A stretch of 5,576 bases of DNA from Lysobacteraceae bacterium (GCA_003449515.1 DMHI01000156.1:1-5576), one strand, 5' to 3'; shown: positions 1 to 5,413, counted from the stretch's first letter. Translations and numbers: made by a program. Notes: generated by a model from the letters alone, not told the origin.

Positions 1-161
1 GCGGGCTTGGGCGCGGGCTTGGCCTGCGGCACGGGCTTGGCCTTCGTTGCCGGCTTGGCCTTCGCGGCCGGCGTGGCCTTTGGCGCGGGCTTGGCCTTCG
101 CGGCCGGCTTGGCCTGCGGCGCGGGCTTGGCCTTCGCGGCCGGCTTGGCCTTCGCGGCCGG
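1..161 (-). repeat. 18-bp tandem repeat encoding PA[AP][KQ]AK hexapeptides
   Basis: About nine near-identical 18-bp units lie inside the histone-like gene. On the minus strand the core unit reads CCGGCCGCGAAGGCCAAG, alternating with a variant carrying CCG CAG or CCA AAG in place of GCG AAG. Units keep the reading frame, so changes in copy number would lengthen or shorten the basic tail without a frameshift. The array continues past the left edge, so the total copy number is unknown. Confidence 0.85.
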
Positions 162-335
162 CCTGGTCTTCGGCGCCGGCTTCGCGGCCTTCGACGGAGC
201 CTTCTTCGCGGGCGCGGACACCGCCTTCTTCACCGCACTGGCAACCTTGCGGACCGCCTTCGCCACGTTTCCGACCGCACTGGTTTTGCTGGCCGGGGCC
301 TTGGCAACTTTCTTCGCGGGTTTCTTGGCAGCCAC
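1..335 (-). CDS. Histone H1-like Lys/Ala/Pro-rich repeat protein (partial, C-terminus beyond left edge)
   Basis: The visible 111 residues are almost entirely Ala, Lys and Pro and strongly basic, with no acidic residue, no cysteine and no predicted membrane segment. Residues 1-58 are a less regular Lys/Ala/Val/Ser part with 'AKK' and 'KKA' steps. From residue 59 onward there are eight tandem hexapeptides of the type PA[AP][KQ]AK, running off the window edge. This composition is typical of bacterial proteins resembling the eukaryotic histone H1 tail, which bind DNA non-specifically and compact or regulate the nucleoid. A DNA-binding role here is inferred from composition only. The start is GTG at 335, preceded by AGAGGA five bases upstream; no ATG lies in frame nearby. 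The gene is divergent from yidD and has its own promoter-like sequence at 374-402. The alternative is a PhaF-like granule-associated protein, whose C-terminus has similar repeats, but I see no phasin-like N-terminal domain. Confidence 0.75.
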   Translation of the reverse strand, partial: MAAKKPAKKVAKAPASKTSAVGNVAKAVRKVASAVKKAVSAPAKKAPSKAAKPAPKTRPAAKAKPAAKAKPAPQAKPAAKAKPAPKATPAAKAKPATKAKPVPQAKPAPKP

Positions 336-340
336 GAGGT

Positions 341-346
341 TCCTCT
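341..346 (-). promoter_or_regulatory. Ribosome binding site of the histone-like gene
   Basis: On the minus strand this reads AGAGGA, five bases before the GTG at 335. It is the main reason for choosing that GTG as the start, since no ATG is available. Confidence 0.6.
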
Positions 347-353
347 GGATTCG

Positions 354-381
354 TTGAGCCCTTGGGGCGGCGTGTTATAGC
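354..381 (+). promoter_or_regulatory. Sigma70-type promoter of yidD, extended -10
   Basis: TTGAGC (354-359, 4 of 6 matches) is followed after 16 bases by TATAGC (376-381, 4 of 6 matches). A TG at 373-374 sits one base before the -10, forming an extended -10 element. Transcription would start near 388, about 40 nt ahead of the yidD start. Both boxes are in the right order and spacing for a gene that has no other upstream partner on this strand. Confidence 0.5.
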
Positions 382-402
382 CTTTCGGCCCCAGCGGGGC
401 AA
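374..402 (-). promoter_or_regulatory. Sigma70-type promoter of the histone-like gene
   Basis: On the minus strand, TTGCCC (402-397, 4 of 6 matches to TTGACA) is followed after exactly 17 bases by TATAAC (379-374, 5 of 6 matches to TATAAT). Transcription would start near 367, giving a leader of about 32 nt that contains the AGAGGA site. The -10 lies on the same base pairs as the -10 of the opposing yidD promoter. Confidence 0.55.
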
Positions 403-407
403 CCCGC
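388..407 (+). other. Two mutually exclusive small hairpins in the yidD leader
   Basis: Two stems share bases at the expected 5' end of the yidD transcript. GCCCC (388-392) can pair with GGGGC (396-400) around a 3-base loop. Alternatively GCGGG (394-398) can pair with CCCGC (403-407) around a GCAA tetraloop, which is of the stable GNRA type. Neither is followed by a U-run, so neither is a terminator. They lie 9 or more bases before the GGAAG ribosome site. In DNA this GC-rich, 5-bp stems can arise by chance. Confidence 0.25.
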
Positions 408-415
408 AGCAGCGC

Positions 416-420
416 GGAAG
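416..420 (+). promoter_or_regulatory. Ribosome binding site of yidD, supporting a TTG start
   Basis: GGAAG lies seven bases before the TTG at 428. No ATG or GTG occurs in frame between the promoter and the conserved N-terminal helix, so this site decides the start. Confidence 0.55.
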
Positions 421-427
421 TTCCATT

Positions 428-637
428 TTGAAGCGCGTCATCCTCGCCAGCCTGCGCGGCTACAAGCGTTTCATCAGCCCGCTGCTGGGCCAGCACTGCC
501 GGTTCCACCCGACCTGCTCGATGTACATGCACGAGGCGGTGCAGAAGCACGGCGCGGCCAGAGGGATCTGGCTGGGAACCAAGCGGCTGTGCCGGTGCCA
601 CCCGCTGCATCCGGGCGGCATCGATCCGGTGCCCTGA
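428..637 (+). CDS. yidD: Membrane protein insertion efficiency factor YidD
   Basis: A 69-residue protein of the YidD (DUF37/haemolytic) family, a small membrane-associated protein that helps the YidC/Sec machinery insert inner-membrane proteins. The family signature is clear: an N-terminal basic amphipathic helix (residues 1-15, RGYKRFISP at 10-18), then the core with C24, PTCS at 28-31, a YMHEA helix start in place of the more usual Y..EA, GIWLGTKRL at 46-54, and the C-terminal RCHPLHPGGIDPVP block. C24, C30, C55 and C57 are present. Length is normal to slightly short for the family. The start is TTG with GGAAG seven bases upstream; longer reading upstream is only an artefact of the repeat gene on the other strand. 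Known from family: yidD usually sits between rnpA and yidC. Here it stands alone, divergent from a histone-like gene and convergent with folE2. Confidence 0.93.
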   Translation: MKRVILASLRGYKRFISPLLGQHCRFHPTCSMYMHEAVQKHGAARGIWLGTKRLCRCHPLHPGGIDPVP

Positions 638-640
638 CGC

Positions 641-1594
641 TCAGCCGTTGGGGCCGTAGCCGCCCTCGACGCCCTTCACCGCCACCGCCACCGCATCGTG
701 GGCGTGCAGGCTCTCGAAGTGCGAGGCCTGCAGCCAGAAGTCGCTGATGCGCTCGTCGGCGTTGAGTGCCGCCTGCATGCGGCGCGCGGCGTCCTCGCAG
801 AACATCAGGTTCTGGCCATTCAGGCGGGCGAAGGCCTGCTCGTCCTCGCGCTTCACGGCGGTCTGCACGGGCGTCTTCAGCGCCCCTTCGATGCGGTCGA
901 CCAGATCGACCACCGGCAGATTGGGCAGCGCGGCGGCATAGCGCACGCGCACGTCGGCGTGGCTGCGCTGGCTGTGCGGGGTGGCGACGATGCCCTGTTC
1001 CGAGCCCAGCCAACGCAGCACCGCCTCGGTGTCGAGTGCGGTACCGGCGGGAAAATCGCTGCGGAACTGCTCCTGGATGAGCTGACGGGCGAGTGCCGCC
1101 GAGCACGGGCAGGTGCTGGAATAGGCCACCCGCACGTCGATCTGCAGGTCGAAGCCGGCGCGGTCGAGCGTGGCGACCAGCTTGACCGGGTAGGCCTTCC
1201 AGCCACTGTTGTCGCTGACCAGCGCCTTGCGGCGCAGCAGCGCGTCGAAGCGGATTTCGACCATCGCGCGGTCGGAGAGGTCGGCGTGCGAATCGAGGAA
1301 ATCACGCAGCAGGCGGCGCAGGCTGGCCGGCGTCAGCGGCTCGGCGCCGAGGTGGCGGTCGAGGTGCAGGTACAGCCGCGACATGTGGATGCCACGGGCG
1401 TCGGCGCGCTGCAGGTTGACGAAGGCGCGCACCTTCGCGGCGGTGGTCTGCGCCTCGCCGTCGGCGAGTGCGATGCGCACCGGTGCCTCGATCTCGCCCA
1501 TGCCGACCCACGCGAGCTGGCCGACGGCGGCGGGGCGGGCCTCGTTGGCGATGTCCGGCATGATGCGGACGACGTTTTCTCGACTGGGCGACAT
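641..1594 (-). CDS. folE2: GTP cyclohydrolase FolE2 (type IB)
   Basis: A 317-residue member of the GCYH-IB family (COG1469), which converts GTP to 7,8-dihydroneopterin triphosphate, the first step of folate and of queuosine synthesis in the cytoplasm. Diagnostic stretches are MPDI at 12-15, GIHMSRLYLHLD at 68-79, the SSTCPCS motif at 159-165 with the conserved active-site cysteine, ATPHSQRSHADV at 204-215 with conserved histidines, NLMFCEDAARR at 262-272 and FESLHAHDA at 293-301. Length fits the longer proteobacterial members. All family blocks are present, so it should be active. The start is ATG at 1594, with AGGA six bases upstream. An in-frame GTG at 1621 and ATG at 1561 are weaker, the latter having no ribosome site. 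It is the last gene of the minus-strand operon, 54 nt after the synthase-like gene, and its stop lies 3 nt from that of yidD. Unlike FolE, this type does not strictly need zinc, and in many bacteria it is the low-zinc isozyme; I see no clear Zur box here. Confidence 0.95.
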   Translation of the reverse strand: MSPSRENVVRIMPDIANEARPAAVGQLAWVGMGEIEAPVRIALADGEAQTTAAKVRAFVNLQRADARGIHMSRLYLHLDRHLGAEPLTPASLRRLLRDFLDSHADLSDRAMVEIRFDALLRRKALVSDNSGWKAYPVKLVATLDRAGFDLQIDVRVAYSSTCPCSAALARQLIQEQFRSDFPAGTALDTEAVLRWLGSEQGIVATPHSQRSHADVRVRYAAALPNLPVVDLVDRIEGALKTPVQTAVKREDEQAFARLNGQNLMFCEDAARRMQAALNADERISDFWLQASHFESLHAHDAVAVAVKGVEGGYGPNG

Positions 1595-1600
1595 GGGCAA

Positions 1601-1604
1601 TCCT
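1601..1604 (-). promoter_or_regulatory. Ribosome binding site deciding the folE2 start
   Basis: On the minus strand this reads AGGA, six bases before the ATG at 1594. It favours this start over the in-frame GTG at 1621 and ATG at 1561. Confidence 0.5.
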
Positions 1605-1648
1605 GGAACTCGGTCAGGCACCGTAGGTGGGCCCCGGTGCAGCGTATG

Positions 1649-2539
1649 TCAAGTGTACGCCCGGCCGGTCGCGCGCACCGGCAATGCAGCGTTGCGGGCG
1701 AGTCGCCAGGCGCGCCCGACATCGAGGAAGCCAGCGCCCTTGCCGCGATGCGGCGTGCGGCCCGCCGCCAGCGCATCGAGGGCGCTGCGGTCAGCGGCGA
1801 GCGCCAGCAGCCGCGGGTACGGCCATGGTCCTGCGGATGATGGGGCCTCGGCCGGCATCGGCAGCGCGGCGTGCAGCCGTGTGGCCCAGTCCCGGCGCAG
1901 CGGATCGGCCGCCGCCGTGGCGAGCTGCTCGCGGCGCAGGCCGTGGCGGGCGAACAGGCCCAGTGGGACGCGGGCGCGATCGGGCGCGTCCTGGCCGCGT
2001 TCGAGGCGGATGCGCAGCCAGTGGATCGCGAGCGCACGGCGTTGCGCGTCGGCGTCGGCAGCGGCGGGCGCGTGCCTCGAGGCGTCGCTGGCCGGACCGG
2101 CGGCACCGAACAGGTGACGCTCGATGCCCACCAGGGCATCCGCCAGGGGGTGCAGGGCGGCAATCGCGCCATCGAGGTCGGCGGCCGGATCGGCATCGCC
2201 GGCAACGGCCAGCAGCGCATCGCCCGCGCCCTGCCACGGGCCGCCATGAGCCAGCAGCACGCGCGTCAGCGGATGGCGTGCCGCGCCGCGGGCCACGCCG
2301 TCGAGCTCCTCGGCCCACCAGCCGGCCTTGACCACGGTGATGCGCGGATCGGACAGCTCGAACGCGCATTCGCGCAGTTCAGCAAGCAGACCGCACCACG
2401 CCCGGAAGACCACGCGCGATGCCGATGGGACGAAACCGACGGCGGCACCGAGCAGCGGCTCGCGCGCTTCGGCCTTGGCGAAGAAGGCGGCGAGGCCGGC
2501 GTCGTCGGGTGGCGGCACGGGCGATGCAGCGGCGTCCAT
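1649..2539 (-). CDS. Squalene/phytoene synthase-like protein (NDUFAF6-type, probably non-catalytic)
   Basis: A 296-residue Ala/Arg-rich helical protein. Several stretches resemble the trans-prenyltransferase fold of squalene/phytoene synthases: residues 44-70 (VFRAW to ITVV), KAGWWAEELDG at 71-81 followed by ARHPLTRVL at 87-95, and RARVPLGLFARHGL at 188-201, which corresponds to the family's R-[VY]-x-LP-x-[DE]-LLARHG stretch. The aspartate-rich DxxxD motifs needed to bind diphosphate through magnesium are not seen at the expected places: AELRECAFE stands at the first and HWLRIRLER at the second. This resembles the NDUFAF6/complex I assembly factor branch, known as a non-enzymatic relative. 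A role in respiratory complex assembly is inferred, but it fits with ubiG two genes upstream. The ATG lies three bases after the phosphatase stop (TGA TCG ATG), implying translational coupling. A PPPDD sequence at 9-13 could stall ribosomes. No carotenoid or hopanoid genes are present to support real synthase activity. Confidence 0.7.
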   Translation of the reverse strand: MDAAASPVPPPDDAGLAAFFAKAEAREPLLGAAVGFVPSASRVVFRAWCGLLAELRECAFELSDPRITVVKAGWWAEELDGVARGAARHPLTRVLLAHGGPWQGAGDALLAVAGDADPAADLDGAIAALHPLADALVGIERHLFGAAGPASDASRHAPAAADADAQRRALAIHWLRIRLERGQDAPDRARVPLGLFARHGLRREQLATAAADPLRRDWATRLHAALPMPAEAPSSAGPWPYPRLLALAADRSALDALAAGRTPHRGKGAGFLDVGRAWRLARNAALPVRATGRAYT

Positions 2540-2542
2540 CGA

Positions 2543-3286
2543 TCAACGCACCTGCACCGCGAAAGCGGCGTCGAGCCCGAGCCAAGCGCGCAACGCATCG
2601 GCATCGAGGCAGGCGACATCGGCGGCCCAGTCGAGCGGGTTTTCGTGCGCCTCGCGATAGCCCCAGAGTGCGGCCACGCTGGGCATGCCAGCGGCCTTGG
2701 CAGCCTCGATGTCGCGGGCGTCATCGCCAACGTACAGGCAGTCGCCGGGCGCGATGCCGAGCTGCCGCGCCGCCAGCCACAGCGGCTCGGGCGCGGGCTT
2801 GCGCAAGGCGAGCGTGTCGCCGCCGACCAGTGCCTTCGCGCGCGTCGACCAGCCGAGCCCCTCGACCACGCCGACGGCGAGGCCTTCCGGCTTGTTGGTG
2901 ACGATGCCCCAGGGCCAGCCGCGCGCGTCGATGGCCGCGAGCAGGGTTTCGACGCCATCGAAGGGCCGCGTGTGCACCGCCAGCGCTTGCGAATAGGCGG
3001 CGAGGAAGCGCGGCAGCAGCGGCTCGCGGGCGTCTGCGTCGAGATCGGCGAAGGCACGGCCGAGCAGCGCACGACCGCCCTTCGACACCAGCGGGCGCAG
3101 CGCGGCATCGGGCAACGGCGCGCGCCCCTCCTCGGCGAGCAGGCGGTTGACCGCGGCGATCAGGTCGGGCGCGGTGTCGGCGAGCGTGCCATCGAGATCG
3201 AACAGCACGGCGCGGAGGCCCGGAGGTGCCATCGAACCGTGGCGATCGCCGGCCGGGTTGGATGCAGCGGCGATGTCGCCGGTCAT
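2543..3286 (-). CDS. mupP: HAD-IA phosphatase, MupP (MurNAc-6-phosphate phosphatase) / phosphoglycolate phosphatase type
   Basis: A 247-residue soluble HAD subfamily IA hydrolase. Motif I is FDLDGTLADT at 29-38 (nucleophile D30, acid/base D32), motif II VTNKP at 129-133 (T130), motif III is K163 in LRKPAPEP, and motif IV is VGDDARD at 186-192. A helical cap lies between motifs I and II. All catalytic residues are present. Family annotation is often phosphoglycolate phosphatase (Gph). However, the PWGIVTNKP stretch and the C-terminal WGY...ENPLDWAADV at 208-223 recall Pseudomonas MupP, which removes phosphate from MurNAc-6-phosphate in peptidoglycan recycling, and MupP is also encoded next to ubiG there. 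Substrate is therefore inferred. The start at 3286 overlaps the ubiG stop as ATGA and has GGAAG five bases upstream. A second ATG at 3232 would remove an 18-residue non-conserved extension and give a more usual length, but has no ribosome site. Confidence 0.87.
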   Translation of the reverse strand: MTGDIAAASNPAGDRHGSMAPPGLRAVLFDLDGTLADTAPDLIAAVNRLLAEEGRAPLPDAALRPLVSKGGRALLGRAFADLDADAREPLLPRFLAAYSQALAVHTRPFDGVETLLAAIDARGWPWGIVTNKPEGLAVGVVEGLGWSTRAKALVGGDTLALRKPAPEPLWLAARQLGIAPGDCLYVGDDARDIEAAKAAGMPSVAALWGYREAHENPLDWAADVACLDADALRAWLGLDAAFAVQVR

Positions 3287-4056
3287 GCCGGCTTCCGCGC
3301 GGCGACGACGTAGTTCACCTGCGTTCCCGGGGCGACCTTGGCGGTCTTGCGCAGCGCGTCGTAGTGCAGGCCGCTGACGTCCTCGACCTCCAGCCCGAGC
3401 GCGCGCAGCACGCGGGTGAGCTCGGAGGGCTTGATGAAGCTGCGGTAGTCGTGGGTGCCGGGCGCCAGCAGGCGGGCGATGTATTCGGCACCGACGATGG
3501 CCAGCGCGAAAGCCGCCGGCGTGCGGTTGATCGTCGAGACGAACAGCCAGCCGCCGGGCTTGAGCAGGCGCGCGCAGGCCTCGAGGATGCTCGCCGGATC
3601 AGGCACGTGCTCGAGCATCTCCATGCAGGTGATGGCGTCGAAGGTGCCGGGTTCGGCGTCGGCCAGGGCTTCGACCGGCTGCACGCGGTAGTCGAGGTCG
3701 AGCTGCGCGCCGGCCTGCTTCGACTCGAGGCGATGCAGTTTGGCGATGTCGATCAGCTCGGGCGAGAGATCGAGGCCGAGGACGGTCGCGCCCTCGCGCG
3801 CCATCGCTTCGCTCAGCAAACCGCCGCCGCAGCCGACGTCGAGCACGCGCGCGCCGCGCAGCGGCTGGCGGGACGCCACGTAACCGAGACGGGCCGGGTT
3901 CAGCACGTGCAGTGGGGCCTGCGGACCGTCAGCGTCCCACCAGCGGTTGGCGAGCGCGGAGAACTTCGCGACTTCGGCTGGATGGACGTTGGCGCGCGGC
4001 GGGCCCTGCGCGCCGGCATCGGTCGCAACGATGGCCGAAGACCTCGGCGTACTCAT
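3283..4056 (-). CDS. ubiG: Ubiquinone biosynthesis O-methyltransferase UbiG
   Basis: A 257-residue class I SAM-dependent methyltransferase that carries out both O-methylations of ubiquinone synthesis (2-polyprenyl-6-hydroxyphenol and 3-demethylubiquinol), producing SAH each time. The N-terminal family mark KFSALANRWWD is at 31-41, followed by PLHVLNPARLGYV at 48-60. The SAM-binding glycine loop VLDVGCGGGLLSE is at 71-83, the acidic strand end LGLDLS at 93-98, CMEMLEHVPDP at 144-154, the LLKPGGWLFVSTINRT stretch at 164-179 and HDYRSFIKPSEL at 202-213. Length is normal. The start is ATG at 4056, with AAGGAG seven bases upstream; in-frame sequence to 4182 inside the upstream gene is discarded. 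The start overlaps the deaminase stop by 4 nt (ATGA), and its own stop overlaps the phosphatase start the same way. The upstream enzyme may act on nucleosides derived from SAM use, a sensible pairing. Confidence 0.97.
   Translation of the reverse strand: MSTPRSSAIVATDAGAQGPPRANVHPAEVAKFSALANRWWDADGPQAPLHVLNPARLGYVASRQPLRGARVLDVGCGGGLLSEAMAREGATVLGLDLSPELIDIAKLHRLESKQAGAQLDLDYRVQPVEALADAEPGTFDAITCMEMLEHVPDPASILEACARLLKPGGWLFVSTINRTPAAFALAIVGAEYIARLLAPGTHDYRSFIKPSELTRVLRALGLEVEDVSGLHYDALRKTAKVAPGTQVNYVVAARKPA
3292..3296 (-). promoter_or_regulatory. Ribosome binding site of the HAD phosphatase gene
   Basis: On the minus strand this reads GGAAG, five bases before the ATG at 3286 and inside the end of ubiG. 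It supports the longer N-terminus over the ATG at 3232, which lacks such a site. Confidence 0.45.
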
Positions 4057-5393
4057 GCCGCTGCTCCTTTTCGCGGGATATCCGCAATCCGCATGGCCCA
4101 AGCTTTTGCCTTCGCCTTCAGCGACTCGGCATCGATGTCGACGAGGCGACGATCGCGCAGCTTCGGCGTGCCGGCGATCCACACGTCGCTGACCTGATGC
4201 CGCGTCGCCACGTAGATCAGGTGCGAGATGACGTGGTAGAGCGGCTGCAGTTCGAGCGCACTCAAGTCCACCAGCACCAGATCGGCCTGCTTGCCGGGTT
4301 CGATCGAGCCGATCTCGTCGTCGCGGCCCAGCGCCCTGGCGCCGGCCATCGTCGCGGCTTCGAGCGCCGACGCCGCATCGAGCGCACGCGCGTCGCTGGA
4401 GACGGCCTTGGCGAGCAGGGCGGCGTGGCGGGTCTCCTCGAACATGTCGAGGTCGTTGTTGCTGGCACAGCCGTCGGTGCCGATGGCGACATTGGCACCG
4501 GCCACGCGCAGCGCCTCGACCGGGCAGAAGCCCGAAGCGAGCTTCAGGTTCGATTGCGGGCAGTGCGCGATGTGCACGCCGCGCTCGGCGCAGAGTTTGA
4601 TCTCGCCGTCGGTGAGCTGGGTCATGTGCACGGCGATCAGGCGCGAATCGACGATGCCTAGGCGGTCGAGCCGCGCCAGCGGGCGTTGGCCGTGCTGTGC
4701 CTGCGAATCGGTGATCTCCTGCGCCGTCTCGTGGACGTGACAGTGGATGGGGATATCGAGCTGCGCCGAGAGCATGTCGATGCGCTCGAAGCTGGCGTCC
4801 GACACCGTGTACGGCGCGTGCGGCGCGAAGGCGAAGCGGATCAGCGGATCATTGCGCCAGGCGTCGAACACCTCGAGCGCCTTGTCGAAGTACTCGGCGG
4901 TGGTCCGCGCCCAGGGCGACGGGAACTCGATGATGGGCAGACCGACGGTGGCGCGAAAGCCGAGGCGCTTGTAAGTGGCCGCCTGCACGTCGGGGAAGAA
5001 GTAGTTCTCGTTGCAGCAGGTGGTGCCGCCGCGGAGCATCTCGGCCACCGCCAGTTCGATGCCGTCCGCGATGTAGTCCGGCGCCATCACCGCGCCCTCG
5101 ATCGGCCAGATGTGCGCTTGCAGCCAGGGCATCAGCGGCAGGTCATCGGCCACGCCGCGCAGCAGGGTCATCGGGTTGTGGGTGTGGATGTTGATGAGAC
5201 CCGGGATCAGCGCGGCTTCAGGCCGCGAGACGATCTCGGCCGGCAGGAAGCGCGCGCGCGCCTCGGCGCGCGGCAGCACGGCGAGGATCCGGCCGTCCTT
5301 CACCGCGACGGCGTGCTCGGCCAGCACCGCGCCCTTCGGCACCACCGGCACGACGAATCCGGCTTCGATCAACAGGTCGCAGGGTTCCAGCAT
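4053..5393 (-). CDS. mtaD: 5'-methylthioadenosine/S-adenosylhomocysteine deaminase (TRZ/ATZ amidohydrolase family)
   Basis: A 446-residue cytoplasmic metal-dependent amidohydrolase of the TRZ/ATZ/MTA-SAH deaminase family, which deaminates MTA (and often SAH or adenosine) to the inosine form. The metal site is visible: HTH at 70-72 after LIPGLIN, H219 and E222 in HCHVHE (217-222), a conserved histidine H256 in AVHMTQ, and D307 in GTDG. Substrate-side blocks are LRGVADDLPLMPWLQ at 78-92, FAPHAPYTVSD at 189-199 and HCPQSNLKLASGFCPVE at 277-293. A small beta domain is formed by residues 1-65 and the C-terminal part, which includes SIEPGKQADLVLVDL at 363-377. In P. aeruginosa the homologue PA3170, also next to ubiG, is reported as an MTA deaminase. 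The start is ATG at 5393 with GGGGAA four bases upstream; extension to 5441 would add 16 residues without support. Substrate preference cannot be decided from sequence. Confidence 0.92.
   Translation of the reverse strand: MLEPCDLLIEAGFVVPVVPKGAVLAEHAVAVKDGRILAVLPRAEARARFLPAEIVSRPEAALIPGLINIHTHNPMTLLRGVADDLPLMPWLQAHIWPIEGAVMAPDYIADGIELAVAEMLRGGTTCCNENYFFPDVQAATYKRLGFRATVGLPIIEFPSPWARTTAEYFDKALEVFDAWRNDPLIRFAFAPHAPYTVSDASFERIDMLSAQLDIPIHCHVHETAQEITDSQAQHGQRPLARLDRLGIVDSRLIAVHMTQLTDGEIKLCAERGVHIAHCPQSNLKLASGFCPVEALRVAGANVAIGTDGCASNNDLDMFEETRHAALLAKAVSSDARALDAASALEAATMAGARALGRDDEIGSIEPGKQADLVLVDLSALELQPLYHVISHLIYVATRHQVSDVWIAGTPKLRDRRLVDIDAESLKAKAKAWAMRIADIPRKGAAA
4064..4069 (-). promoter_or_regulatory. 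Strong ribosome binding site of ubiG
   Basis: On the minus strand this reads AAGGAG, seven bases before the ATG at 4056. It is the closest match to the Shine-Dalgarno consensus in the window and fixes the ubiG start. Confidence 0.8.
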
Positions 5394-5397
5394 TTCA

Positions 5398-5403
5398 TTC
5401 CCC
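5398..5403 (-). promoter_or_regulatory. Ribosome binding site deciding the deaminase start
   Basis: On the minus strand this reads GGGGAA, four bases before the ATG at 5393. It places the N-terminus at MLEPCDLLI, matching where family homology begins. Confidence 0.55.
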
Positions 5404-5413
5404 GGATAAGGCA

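Noticed and set aside
7..357. Plus-strand frame encoding Gly/Leu/Ala/Phe repeats (GLAFAAG), resembling a membrane repeat protein
   Set aside because: It is the complement of the Lys/Ala/Pro repeats; the minus-strand frame has a start with a ribosome site, a promoter and a sensible composition.
230..610. Minus-strand frame across the intergenic region and yidD
   Set aside because: Overlaps the clear YidD coding sequence and the divergent promoter region; no domain seen.
474..1106. Arg/Ala-rich minus-strand frame over yidD and the folE2 end
   Set aside because: Out of frame with folE2 and composed of low-complexity Arg/Ala/Gly, typical of a GC-rich shadow frame.
1648..1653. Perfect TTGACA on the minus strand just before folE2, a possible -35 box
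   Set aside because: No -10-like hexamer lies 16-18 bases downstream (CACCTA and neighbours match poorly), so a separate folE2 promoter is not supported.
698..1840. A 380-codon open frame on the plus strand over folE2
   Set aside because: Antisense to a clear FolE2 with all family blocks; the translated sequence is low-complexity Gln/Val/Gly/Ala-rich with no known motif.
1871..3313. A 480-codon open frame on the plus strand, antisense to the synthase-like and phosphatase genes
   Set aside because: It is a by-product of GC-rich codon use: its protein shows no recognisable motif, while the opposite strand encodes intact HAD motifs and matched operon junctions.
3226..4197. A 323-codon open frame on the plus strand over ubiG
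   Set aside because: Antisense to a complete UbiG and without any domain signature.
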